Shown here piece after piece: positions 7,187 to 13,985 of a stretch of 59,202 nucleotides of DNA. The notes beneath the pieces are model-generated. The model was not told the DNA's origin. It did no database searches and worked only from the letters and a program-made list of their open reading frames with translations. Positions within the stretch are counted from its first letter, which is position 1; the number at the start of each line of letters is the position of its first letter. Source of the DNA: AC-32 sp038237925 (lineage in GTDB: Bacteria > Actinomycetota > Thermoleophilia > Gaiellales > Gaiellaceae); contig JBBRYF010000013.1 of assembly GCA_038237925.1 (NCBI GenBank), forward strand, positions 1-59,202. The letters are read 5' to 3'. Made by a program: the position numbers and the translations under genes.

Positions 7187-8080
7187 ATGCGGGCAGAGTA
7201 CCGGGAGGAGCCTTGCAAGGTCGCGCTCAACCGCGTCAAGGGAATGGGGTTCAAGTGGTCGCTGAACCCGTACATGGGCTGCGTCCACCGCTGCACCTTC
7301 TGTTACGTCCGCGCGTTCGAGCTGCGCGCCGACCGGCCGTTCGACGACCGCTACGGCCGCTCGATCCGGGTCAAGACCAACGTCGCCGAGGTGCTGCGAG
7401 CCCAGCTCGCTCGGCCGTCGTGGGAGCGCGCCCCGATCGCGATCGGGGCGGCGACCGACCCGTACCAGCCGGCGGAAGGCCGGTACCGACTGACGCGCGC
7501 CTGCCTCGAGGCGCTGCGCGATGCCTCCAACTCGTTCGGCATCATCACACGCGGCCCGCTGATCGTCCGTGACGTGGACGTGCTGGCCGAGGCCGCGAGG
7601 CGGGCGACCGTGTCGGTCACGTTCTCGGTGCCGACCCTCGACGACGAGATCTGGCGGCGCACGGAGCCGGGCACGGCGCACCCACGCCAGCGGCTGCGGG
7701 CGCTGAAGACCCTCGTCGACGCAGGCATCCGCGCGTGCGTCGGGATGGCACCGATCCTGCCGGGGATCTCCGACCGGCCGGAGCTGCTCGAGCAGGTCGT
7801 GCGCGAGGCCCGCGAGGCCGGCGCCTGCGGCGTCTGGGCAAATCTCGTCAACCTGAGGCCCGGCACGCGTGAGCACTTCTTCGAGTCGCTGGCCGAGGAC
7901 TTCCCCGGGCAGCTGCCGGCCTACGAGCGTCTCTATGCGCGGCGGGCCTACCTCAGCTCCGCGCAGACGAAGCCGATTCGAGCCCTGGTCTCGGAGCTGG
8001 CGCGCAAGCACGGCATCCGCGACCGCCGGGGCACAAGGCTCGCGCCGGACCCCGAGCCGGAGCAGCTCGCGCTGCTCTAG
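7187..8080 (+). CDS. Radical SAM protein, Rv2578c / spore-photoproduct-lyase-like family
   Basis: A 297-residue radical SAM enzyme. The [4Fe-4S]-AdoMet cysteines are Cys32, Cys36 and Cys39 in CVHRCTFC, a CX3CX2C motif. The rest reads as a partial TIM barrel with IGAATDPYQPAEG (near 87-99), IITRGPLIVRD and GMAPILPGISD, matching the actinobacterial Rv2578c family, a relative of spore photoproduct lyase. Substrate is not established; a DNA-repair role would fit the LexA-like box in its promoter. The ATG at 7187 lies six bases after TATACT with no Shine-Dalgarno, so the transcript is probably leaderless. Its stop overlaps that of the convergent 54-residue gene. Confidence 0.88.
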   Translation: MRAEYREEPCKVALNRVKGMGFKWSLNPYMGCVHRCTFCYVRAFELRADRPFDDRYGRSIRVKTNVAEVLRAQLARPSWERAPIAIGAATDPYQPAEGRYRLTRACLEALRDASNSFGIITRGPLIVRDVDVLAEAARRATVSVTFSVPTLDDEIWRRTEPGTAHPRQRLRALKTLVDAGIRACVGMAPILPGISDRPELLEQVVREAREAGACGVWANLVNLRPGTREHFFESLAEDFPGQLPAYERLYARRAYLSSAQTKPIRALVSELARKHGIRDRRGTRLAPDPEPEQLALL

Positions 8081-8241
8081 ACGTCGGCGACGCCAACAGC
8101 GACCCAGATGCCGGCGACTGCGCCGACGACGCTGGACAGCACTGAGGCAAGAGAGAGCGACGAGGAGCCCCAGAGCTCGGGCAGGAATCCACCCGCCGTC
8201 ATCCCGACGAACGCGCCGAAGCCGATCACGGAGCGACCCAT
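8077..8241 (-). CDS. Small glycine-rich membrane protein (54 residues)
   Basis: A 54-residue protein that is almost entirely hydrophobic, with two short membrane-spanning stretches (about 5-22 and 32-50) joined by LPELWGSSS. Glycines are spaced as in helix-packing motifs. I do not recognise a family. The ATG at 8241 was chosen because the hydrophobic region starts directly after it; the frame stays open upstream without a plausible start or membrane segment. It is divergent from the response regulator gene and convergent with the radical SAM gene. Confidence 0.6.
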   Translation of the reverse strand: MGRSVIGFGAFVGMTAGGFLPELWGSSSLSLASVLSSVVGAVAGIWVAVGVADV

Positions 8242-8288
8242 GCGATGCTCATCGGGCTCGCTGGCCCACAGCTTGAGAAACCCCGCGC

Positions 8289-8319
8289 TGTAGGCGTTCG
8301 CCGACTCGCGGCCTACAAT
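8289..8319 (+). promoter_or_regulatory. Response-regulator promoter with an inverted repeat over its -10
   Basis: TGTAGGC at 8289-8295 and GCCTACA at 8311-8317 are exact reverse complements with 15 bases between. The right arm overlaps the -10 TACAAT (8314-8319), which ends nine bases before the TTG start. Candidate operator, perhaps for autoregulation. Confidence 0.5.
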
Positions 8320-8328
8320 CCCCGTGCG

Positions 8329-8985
8329 TTGGCGGAGCAGGCCGTAACCGAGGAGCACAACACCGACAGGAAGGAGATCACCTGTCTGATCGTCGACGAC
8401 CACGAGGTCGTCCGCGAAGGTCTGCGCCTGTCGCTCTCCCGTGCGCCGCACATCCGCGTCGTCGGCGAGGCCTCCGACGGAGCGAGCGCAGTCGCGATGG
8501 CCGAGCGGCGTCGGCCCGACGTCGTGATCATGGACGTCCGCATGCCGGGCATGGACGGGCTCGAGGCGACCAAGATCCTGACGCAGAAAGTCCCCGAGAC
8601 CGCGGTCCTGATCTTCACCGCCTACAGCGAGCGGAGCCTCCTGGGCCGCGGCCTCGAGTCGGGCGCGAAGGGCTACATCCTCAAAGAGGCTCCGCACCAG
8701 ACGCTGCTGAAGGCGATCGACAAGGTCGTCGCCGGCGAAGGCTTCGTCGACCCGGCGTTGATGCCGGCCTTCCTGTCGGGCGACCGCGAGGGGATGCTCA
8801 CGGCCCGCGAGCGCGAGATCCTGCAGCTACTGGCCGACGGGATGTCGAACGCCGACGTGGCCGGGCGGCTCTTCATCAGCCAGGAGACCGTGAAGAGCCA
8901 CGTGCGCCACATCCTCACGAAGCTCGAGGCCGACACGCGCACGCATGCCGTGGCGATCGCCCTTCGTGACGCGGTCATCGACTAA
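8329..8985 (+). CDS. NarL/FixJ-family response regulator
   Basis: A 218-residue two-component regulator. The receiver domain (about 17-135) has the acidic pair in IVDDHEVVREGL, phospho-acceptor Asp69 in VVIMDVRMPG and conserved Lys119 in YILKEA. A LuxR-type HTH (about 155-210) has LTAREREILQLLADG and SQETVKSHVRHI. It activates or represses transcription after phosphorylation, presumably by the kinase encoded next. TTG at 8329 was preferred over the ATG 28 codons upstream because TACAAT ends nine bases before it and the extra residues do not resemble receiver sequence. A double-hairpin repeat begins directly after its stop codon. Confidence 0.9.
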   Translation: MAEQAVTEEHNTDRKEITCLIVDDHEVVREGLRLSLSRAPHIRVVGEASDGASAVAMAERRRPDVVIMDVRMPGMDGLEATKILTQKVPETAVLIFTAYSERSLLGRGLESGAKGYILKEAPHQTLLKAIDKVVAGEGFVDPALMPAFLSGDREGMLTAREREILQLLADGMSNADVAGRLFISQETVKSHVRHILTKLEADTRTHAVAIALRDAVID

Positions 8986-9058
8986 GGCGTCGCTTGCGAT
9001 GCCGACTCAGGACACGCGGGCTTGCCCGTGTGTCCGTCTGAAATGACCGGTCGAAGCG
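8986..9058. repeat. Double-hairpin repeat, copy A
   Basis: Hairpin 1 is GGCGTCGC-TT-GCGATGCC (8986-9003). Hairpin 2 has 12-bp arms at 9010-9021 and 9024-9035, one pair being a G-T wobble. A conserved tail, GTCTGAAAYGACCG, follows. Related copies lie at 11538-11603 and 42460-42520. The tail of this copy contains the start codon of the histidine kinase gene. Confidence 0.75.
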
Positions 9059-10239
9059 ATCGGAGTCGTCTCGCAAGCACCACTAGAGCGGCTTTCCTCG
9101 TTGCGGCCGTCGCGGCCGCTGCGATCGTTTCGCTCGCGGGGCTCGCGATCGGGTCGAGCTGGCTCGCGTTTGCCGGGCTCGGAGCAGCGATCGTCGGCGC
9201 TGCGGCCTTCGCGCTGCACCTGATCGTCACCGAGCGCCGGCGGCACGAGGTCGTCGAGGAGGAGCTGTCGGCGCAGTCGACCTTTCTCGAGTCGCTGATC
9301 GAGTCGATGGGCTCGATCGCGGCCACGCTCGAGCCACAGCAGGTGCTGGAGCAGACGCGGCGCGAGGCGAAGGAGCTCTTCGGCGCGAAGGTGATTCTGC
9401 TCGCGCCCAACGAGGCCGCGGCGGCCGGAGCGGTCCTGGTGCCGTTGCGGATCCGGGGCGAGCAGCTCGGCTCGCTCCAGCTGATGCGCTCGCGGCCGCT
9501 CGACCGTGAGGAGCTCGCGCGCGCGACGCTGCTCGCCGATTTCGCCTGCCATGCGGTGGAGAACGCGGGCCTGCTGGCCGAAGCGCAGGTGCGCGAGGCG
9601 GAGCGGGCCCGACTCTCGGACCAGCTGATCATCGCGGAGCAGGAGGAGCGCCGCCGCCTTGCGCTCTTCCTCCACGACGGGCCGGTGCAGTCGCTCGCCG
9701 GGATCAGCCTGATGCTCGATGCCGTGATCGACTATCTCGAGGAGAACCGCGTCGAGGAGGCGAGCGGGATTCTCAAGTCGGCGCTCGAGCGGCACCGGGA
9801 CACCATCCGCTCGCTACGCGACCTCTCCTTCAACATCGAGCCCGTCGTGCTGCGCGACCAAGGGTTCGGTCCGGCGGTCCGCGCCTTCGCCGAGCAGGTT
9901 GGTCTCTCGCACCGCATCCAGATCGACCTCGACGTGGAGGCCGCCGACGGCCTCGCCGAGAACGCGCGCGTCGCGATCTACCAGATGATCCGAGACGCGG
10001 TGAACCAGGCGATCCGGCGCGGCCCGCCGACGCGGATCTCGATCAGCGTCGCGGAGGCGGCCGACGGCAGCGTCGAGACCGTGGTCGCCGACGACGGCGC
10101 CGGCGAGCGCCGGCGGGCGAGCTTCGACGACATCGAGGAGCGCGCGCGCACGCTCAGCGGCCGGCTCGACGTCGAGGCGGGCGAGGACGGCGGCACCGCT
10201 GTTCGCGTCGTGCTGCCCCCGTACGTCGCGCACGGTTAG
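9043..10239 (+). CDS. Sensor histidine kinase (HisKA_3 / NarX-DegS type) with GAF-like domain
   Basis: A 398-residue membrane histidine kinase. Two hydrophobic helices (about 16-36 and 40-62) anchor it, a GAF-like sensor region follows (about 85-180), and the dimerisation domain carries phospho-acceptor His211 in ALFLHDGPVQSL. The C-terminal ATPase domain (about 290-398) is degenerate in its N box, with AIYQMIRDAVNQA and VADDGAGE recognisable. It pairs with the NarL-type regulator just upstream. ATG at 9043 falls in the tail of repeat copy A; TTG seven codons earlier would lie inside the hairpin loop and is less likely. Confidence 0.85.
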   Translation: MTGRSDRSRLASTTRAAFLVAAVAAAAIVSLAGLAIGSSWLAFAGLGAAIVGAAAFALHLIVTERRRHEVVEEELSAQSTFLESLIESMGSIAATLEPQQVLEQTRREAKELFGAKVILLAPNEAAAAGAVLVPLRIRGEQLGSLQLMRSRPLDREELARATLLADFACHAVENAGLLAEAQVREAERARLSDQLIIAEQEERRRLALFLHDGPVQSLAGISLMLDAVIDYLEENRVEEASGILKSALERHRDTIRSLRDLSFNIEPVVLRDQGFGPAVRAFAEQVGLSHRIQIDLDVEAADGLAENARVAIYQMIRDAVNQAIRRGPPTRISISVAEAADGSVETVVADDGAGERRRASFDDIEERARTLSGRLDVEAGEDGGTAVRVVLPPYVAHG

Positions 10240-10249
10240 CATCCGGGTC

Positions 10250-10450
10250 ATGGAAAACTGGCAGCGCCAGACTCACCTGCGCTTCGTCTGGACGACGAAC
10301 GGCTACGAGCTGCGCGAGCACGAGGGCGACGTGCCCGGCGTCGGCGACCAGGTCGAAGAGGGCGATGCGCGGCTGTACGTGACGAAGGTCGCCCCCTCCC
10401 CGCTGCCCGGCGACATGCGCCGCTGCGCGTACCTCCAGCCGGTCAGCTGA
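10250..10450 (+). CDS. Small hypothetical protein (66 residues)
   Basis: A 66-residue soluble protein with mixed charge, beginning MENWQRQTHLRFVW and ending in YLQPVS. It has no signal peptide, membrane segment or metal motif, and I do not recognise a family. The hexamer TAGCAT (10237-10242) overlaps the kinase stop region and ends seven bases before the ATG, suggesting its own leaderless transcript. Its 3' end overlaps the convergent FAD gene by eight bases. Confidence 0.6.
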   Translation: MENWQRQTHLRFVWTTNGYELREHEGDVPGVGDQVEEGDARLYVTKVAPSPLPGDMRRCAYLQPVS

Positions 10451-11534
10451 GCGCGGTCTCGGCGGCGATCCGCCCGAGCACGAGCGCGGAGGCAAGACCG
10501 CTCGCGTAGCCCCCGGTCGAGATGCCGCCGACGTCGGCTCCGGCCGCGAACAGGCCGTCGATCGGCTCGTTGCTCTCGTTCAATACGCGCGCCCGGTCGT
10601 CCACGCGCAAGCCGCCGATCGTGTGCGTGATCGCTGCCGCGACGCGCACGGCGACGACGGCCTGCGGCGGAGGCGTGAACGGGAGCTCGGGGGGCTCCGT
10701 GCGAGTCGGAGCCTCGGCGACGAGGTCGCGCACGGTGCCGTAGCGGCCGCGCTCGTCCAGCGCCTCCTCGTCGAGGACGTACCACGCGCGCGCGCCCGGC
10801 TGGTGCGCCGTCGCCTGGACGAGGTCGAGCTCCGACCACGAGACCTCGTTGTGGTCGAAGAACTCCTTGCCCTCGTCGCTGAAGATCCGCGCATAGCGGC
10901 CGTACACCTGGGCCTGGCTGACGAACTCGCTCTCGCCGAAGTCGACGTCGGCCATGTTGCGCCCGTAGAACTCGTCGAGGCCGGCCGAGAGTCCGGCGTT
11001 GCGGTCGAGCGCGAACCTCAAGCCGTCGCCTGCGCTCCAAGGATTGGCACGCAGGCGTAGCGGCGCCGCCGGCTCGATGTGGCGCTCGACGAGCTCGCAA
11101 TCGCCCTGGAAACCGCCGGTGGCGAGCAGGACCGGCTCATTCGGCCAGGGCCTGGGGACTGTCCCCAGGTCGTGTTCGAACCGGACATGCCCCGCGGCTC
11201 GGACGAGCGCCTCGGTCAAGCCGGCCGGGTCGAAACGGACGCCTGCCGTCAGAGCATTGCCGGTCTCTCGCTCGACGACCGGCGCGCCGAGCGACTCGAG
11301 CCATTCCAGCCCCTCGTCGAGGTGCTCGAACACGACTCGCTGCAGCCGCTCGTCCCCGCCCGGGCACTGAGCGCGGAACTCCTCGAACGAGCGGTAGCGC
11401 CAGACGACGCCGCTCGAGAGCAGCATCGACCCACCTGCGCGCAAGCCCTTCTCGAGCACGACCGGCGAGCGCCCGAGCTCACGCGCCCGCGCAGCGGCGC
11501 AGAGGCCGGCCATCCCGGCTCCCGCTACGAGCAC
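10443..11534 (-). CDS. FAD-dependent oxidoreductase (FAD_binding_2 / flavocytochrome c family)
   Basis: A 363-residue flavoprotein of the fumarate reductase / ketosteroid dehydrogenase superfamily. The dinucleotide loop GAGMAGLCAAARA is near the N terminus, VLLATGGFQGD lies in the middle, and the C-terminal FAD-contact segment is LFAAGADVGGISTGGYASGLASALV. Substrate unknown; it is shorter than most family members. The start is uncertain: GTG at 11534 leaves a shortened first strand, while the upstream codons (AVV after SD) would complete it but lie in repeat copy B and offer no usable start codon. A 19-base palindrome with core GGGGACTGTCCCC sits inside the frame. It is downstream of the VOC gene, same strand. 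Confidence 0.82.
   Translation of the reverse strand: MLVAGAGMAGLCAAARARELGRSPVVLEKGLRAGGSMLLSSGVVWRYRSFEEFRAQCPGGDERLQRVVFEHLDEGLEWLESLGAPVVERETGNALTAGVRFDPAGLTEALVRAAGHVRFEHDLGTVPRPWPNEPVLLATGGFQGDCELVERHIEPAAPLRLRANPWSAGDGLRFALDRNAGLSAGLDEFYGRNMADVDFGESEFVSQAQVYGRYARIFSDEGKEFFDHNEVSWSELDLVQATAHQPGARAWYVLDEEALDERGRYGTVRDLVAEAPTRTEPPELPFTPPPQAVVAVRVAAAITHTIGGLRVDDRARVLNESNEPIDGLFAAGADVGGISTGGYASGLASALVLGRIAAETALS
11151..11169. repeat. Short palindrome with GGGGAC-T-GTCCCC core inside the FAD gene
   Basis: Nine-base arms CCTGGGGAC (11151-11159) and GTCCCCAGG (11161-11169) flank a single T. It resembles the centre of the palindrome at 3121-3153, also with a one-base spacer, and encodes part of the oxidoreductase (frame reads LGTVPRP). 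Confidence 0.7.
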
Positions 11535-11537
11535 TAC

Positions 11538-11603
11538 GGCGTCGCTCGCGATGCCGACATCAGGACGCGCGAGCTTTGCTCGTGCGTCCGTCTGAAACGA
11601 CCG
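11538..11603. repeat. Double-hairpin repeat, copy B
   Basis: Hairpin 1 is GGCGTCGC-TC-GCGATGCC (11538-11555). Hairpin 2 has 12-bp arms at 11563-11574 and 11578-11589 around TTT. Relative to copy A, two stem positions change on both sides and pairing is kept. The orientation relative to the flanking genes is opposite to copy A. It lies between the VOC and FAD genes. Confidence 0.75.
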
Positions 11604-11633
11604 ATCGGTACCGCTCGGATCACCCCTGCGGCC

Positions 11634-12329
11634 CTACGTCAGTGAGAACGTGGGCTTGTGCTCGACGTACTCGACCTTGACGCGCTCAGGGCCCCAGACG
11701 AACACCGCGTAGGTGTTGGCCGCATCCACGATGTCCGCGATCTCGATCCCGCGCTCGCGCGCCTCCTCGATGTGCTCGTCGGCGGAGTCGACCTTGACCG
11801 CGAGGTGGTTCAGCAGGGGCCGCTCGGGATCTCCTGGCTCGCCCTCGTAGAAGTCGACGAACGCGCCGCCGACCTCGACGCGCGGTGCGCCGGTTGGCCC
11901 AGCCCCCGTGGGCGTGAAGCCGAGCTGCTCGTAGGCCTGCGCCGTCTCCTGCGGTGTGCGCGACCAGAGCGCGACGTGATCGAGGTCGTACTCGACCTCG
12001 GTCGGCGCCTCGACGAGCCCGAGCCGTAGCCCCTCGTGGACGTCGAAGTACGCCTCCCCGTCCCGGCGCTCGACTTCGACGCCTTCGAGGCCGGAGAGTG
12101 CGTCCTCGAGCCGCGAGACGCGTAGCGCGACGTGCTTCAGCGCGCCCTGCTCACGCGGTCCCTCGGCCGCGAACAGCGTCAGCTTGCCGCGCCTCGCGTC
12201 CGAGCCGACGAGCGTGAACTTGTCGGTCTGGTCGACGACGTGCATGCCCACGCGCGAGGTGACGAAATCCGCAATCGGATCGCGGTCGGCGACCCACAGC
12301 GCGACGTGGTCGAGTGTGTCCGGAGTCAC
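11634..12329 (-). CDS. VOC (glyoxalase/extradiol dioxygenase-like) protein with two domains
   Basis: A 231-residue protein made of two vicinal-oxygen-chelate modules. Each opens with LDHVALW (near residues 5 and 116), and each has a later acidic ligand candidate (near FDVHEGLRLGLVE and VKVEYVE). This resembles extradiol dioxygenase and 4-hydroxyphenylpyruvate dioxygenase-like folds; substrate unknown. GTG at 12329 is preferred over the ATG four codons upstream, because that ATG lies inside the hexamer TATGCT (12342-12337), which ends seven bases before the GTG. Rho-N lies immediately upstream and the FAD oxidoreductase downstream, so the VOC and FAD genes may be co-transcribed. Confidence 0.82.
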   Translation of the reverse strand: MTPDTLDHVALWVADRDPIADFVTSRVGMHVVDQTDKFTLVGSDARRGKLTLFAAEGPREQGALKHVALRVSRLEDALSGLEGVEVERRDGEAYFDVHEGLRLGLVEAPTEVEYDLDHVALWSRTPQETAQAYEQLGFTPTGAGPTGAPRVEVGGAFVDFYEGEPGDPERPLLNHLAVKVDSADEHIEEARERGIEIADIVDAANTYAVFVWGPERVKVEYVEHKPTFSLT

Positions 12330-12351
12330 GGCCCGGAGCATAGCCAGCCGC

Positions 12352-12687
12352 CTACTTCCTGCGATCGACCGCTCGCTGGAGCTGCTGCTTGTTCATCCGC
12401 GACCGACCGGCGATGTTCAGCTGCTTGGCCTCGTTGTAGAGCTGCTCCTTGGTGCGGCCTTTCGGCCGGTTCGTGCCCGACCGCAGACCGCCGCGCCGGC
12501 CCGACGAGATGTCGCGCGTCGACGTCCGCGACGACTCCTTCGCCTCACCGCTACGGGCGCGCTCCTTGTTGACCGTCCGCGCCGCGATCTCCTTGGCGCG
12601 TTTGGTCGAGAGGCCATGATCCTTCTCGCTCTCGACGATGTGCTCGTACTGCCGCTCGCGCTTGGCGCTCCATGCTTTCTGTGGCAT
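12352..12687 (-). CDS. Rho termination factor N-terminal-domain protein
   Basis: A 111-residue, strongly basic protein. The N-terminal half (about 1-60) is charged and helical, with WSAKRERQYEHI as in small actinobacterial proteins often labelled plasmid stabilization proteins. The C-terminal part (about 75-111) is a Rho-N/SAP-like helix-extension-helix with TKEQLYNEAKQLNI and MNKQQLQRAV. A nucleic-acid-binding role is likely; no enzyme motif is seen. ATG at 12687 has a strong Shine-Dalgarno (GAGGAGGG) that can pair with an upstream CTCCTCGA, so translation may be structure-controlled. Confidence 0.82.
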   Translation of the reverse strand: MPQKAWSAKRERQYEHIVESEKDHGLSTKRAKEIAARTVNKERARSGEAKESSRTSTRDISSGRRGGLRSGTNRPKGRTKEQLYNEAKQLNIAGRSRMNKQQLQRAVDRRK

Positions 12688-12691
12688 CTCG

Positions 12692-12715
12692 TCCCTCCTC
12701 GATTGATTCGAGGAG
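12692..12715 (-). promoter_or_regulatory. Hairpin sequestering the Shine-Dalgarno of the Rho-N gene
   Basis: In the minus-strand RNA CTCCTCGA (12715-12708) and TCGAGGAG (12702-12695) form an uninterrupted 8-bp stem around a five-base loop. The second arm carries the Shine-Dalgarno, ending about seven bases before the ATG. It could act as an RNA thermometer or ribosome-access switch. Confidence 0.55.
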
Positions 12716-12737
12716 AAGGTGCCCGCGCGTGCCCTTT

Positions 12738-13976
12738 TTATTCGAGCGGCGGGTTCTGGACGTTGTGCTCGGTCGCGTACTCGTCGACGAGGTTGTTAAT
12801 CACGTCCGCATCGCCGTACGCGTAGTTGATCTTCACGAACGGCTCCCACTTCTGCGGCAGCGCGTCCTCCGGGAAGATCGCCTCGACTGGGCACTCCGGC
12901 TCGCATGCACCGCAGTTCCGAGTGTAGACGCCACCGGCGATCGTGAAGGCGTGTTTGTCCGGGACCACGGCGCAGAACGTGTCCTCCTCATCTGCCTCGC
13001 GCGGTTCAACGTTCATGACGCGCCAATAGGTCTCGCGCGTCGCGAGGTAGAGCCAGCGGATCGGTCGGGTCCGGACGCCGAAATTCGTTTCGCGGTTGCC
13101 TTCCTCACCAGAACCGACGGGAAGGAACCCGGCATAGGGAGCGACGGCTTCGAGCCAGTCGAGTGCCGCATGGTCGGTCGAACGCAAGCGCCAAGAGCCG
13201 GCTCGTGTCGGATCGCCGTCGGCCGCAAGCCAGCCATCGACGAAGCCAGCGATGTACTCAATGTCTGCGGTCTCGGGTAGCGCCCGCTTCAGATTGACTC
13301 CGGCGCGCACCACGCCCGTGCCCGAATAGCCCGGGTGTACGTCATACGACGCGTTGAAGGTGACTTGATCGAAGAACTCACGGTACTTGGCGACACGTTC
13401 CCCAAATAGCGCAACGTAGTGCACATGGTCGCCTGAACGAATCTCCTGACGATTCCAGGTCCCGTCGCCGTACACGATTCCGTGCAGCACCCCGAGGCGG
13501 TAGCTCTCGCCGTCGCGCTTCGGGCGTGCGCACATCGACGGCACAAATTGCCCGGCCTCGAGCGAGCTTGTCCGTTCACCGTCCGCAAGGATCCAGGAGT
13601 GGGTGGGCGTCGCCCAAACCGAGCGCCGGAAGCGGGAGATGTTCCGCGTTGTCAGCCGCGTCCCGCCATAGCGGTCGCGCTCCTCGAACGCCGGCGCGAG
13701 CTCGACCTTCACCAAAGGCTTGCGGCGAAAGCGCTTGACGAGCGCGGGCTTGAAGCCGTCGTCGGTCAGGACCCGGCAGGGCTGGTTCTCGAGCTCCGCG
13801 AACGAGCGCACGCCGTGGCTCGTGAAAAGCTGCTCCGTGGGTGCAAAGCAGTCGATGCACTCCTCCGGATCGATGATCAGGATCCGGTTGAACTCGTGGA
13901 TGCAGTCGACCGGGCAGACGTCGACGCACGAGAGGTCTTTGATGTCGATGCAGGGCTCGGCGATGATGTACGTCAC
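12738..13976 (-). CDS. fdxA: 7Fe/8Fe ferredoxin (FdxA-like) interrupted in frame by a LAGLIDADG intein
   Basis: The 412-residue precursor contains a ferredoxin split by an intein. N-extein residues 1-42 hold Cys9, Cys17, Cys21, Cys25 and Cys40. C-extein residues 355-412 begin CGACEPECPVEAIF. Joined, they give a 100-residue ferredoxin with a complete CxxCxxCxxxCP motif and the typical tail with PQKWEPFVKIN. The mature protein would be a low-potential electron carrier in the cytoplasm. Activity depends on protein splicing, because the intein separates the first and second cysteine of the motif. GTG or ATG alternatives were not needed: the frame opens with MTYIIAEPC as in actinobacterial FdxA. 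The receiver-like gene lies just upstream, Rho-N downstream. Confidence 0.93.
   Translation of the reverse strand: MTYIIAEPCIDIKDLSCVDVCPVDCIHEFNRILIIDPEECIDCFAPTEQLFTSHGVRSFAELENQPCRVLTDDGFKPALVKRFRRKPLVKVELAPAFEERDRYGGTRLTTRNISRFRRSVWATPTHSWILADGERTSSLEAGQFVPSMCARPKRDGESYRLGVLHGIVYGDGTWNRQEIRSGDHVHYVALFGERVAKYREFFDQVTFNASYDVHPGYSGTGVVRAGVNLKRALPETADIEYIAGFVDGWLAADGDPTRAGSWRLRSTDHAALDWLEAVAPYAGFLPVGSGEEGNRETNFGVRTRPIRWLYLATRETYWRVMNVEPREADEEDTFCAVVPDKHAFTIAGGVYTRNCGACEPECPVEAIFPEDALPQKWEPFVKINYAYGDADVINNLVDEYATEHNVQNPPLE
12915..13850 (-). mobile_element. Intein with LAGLIDADG homing endonuclease in ferredoxin
   Basis: The insert covers residues 43-354 (312 residues). It starts at Cys43 (CFAPTEQLFTSHGVRSF), with block B as WATPTHSW (121-128; Thr and His of TxxH), and two LAGLIDADG-like motifs: LGVLHGIVYGDG (161-172) and YIAGFVDGWLAADG (241-254). 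It ends with VPDKHAFTIAGGVYTRN, Asn354, followed by +1 Cys355. The penultimate residue is Arg353 instead of the usual His. Length fits an intein with endonuclease. Splicing competence is inferred from the intact Cys1, block B His, terminal Asn and +1 Cys. Confidence 0.92.
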
Positions 13977-13985
13977 AGCGGCCGA

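Noticed and set aside
9022..9042. TTG start seven codons upstream for the histidine kinase
   Set aside because: It lies in the loop and descending arm of repeat copy A, with no Shine-Dalgarno; the ATG at 9043 is the more plausible start.
12716..12737. Possible terminator after the ferredoxin gene (GC-rich stretch beside a T run)
   Set aside because: GTGCCC...GTGCCC is a direct, not inverted, repeat, and the run of T is on the wrong side for the minus-strand transcript.
12738..13976. Reading the ferredoxin insert as a frameshifted neighbour gene or chimera
   Set aside because: The frame is continuous, the insert carries intein splice-block and LAGLIDADG motifs, and the joined ends give an exact FdxA sequence.
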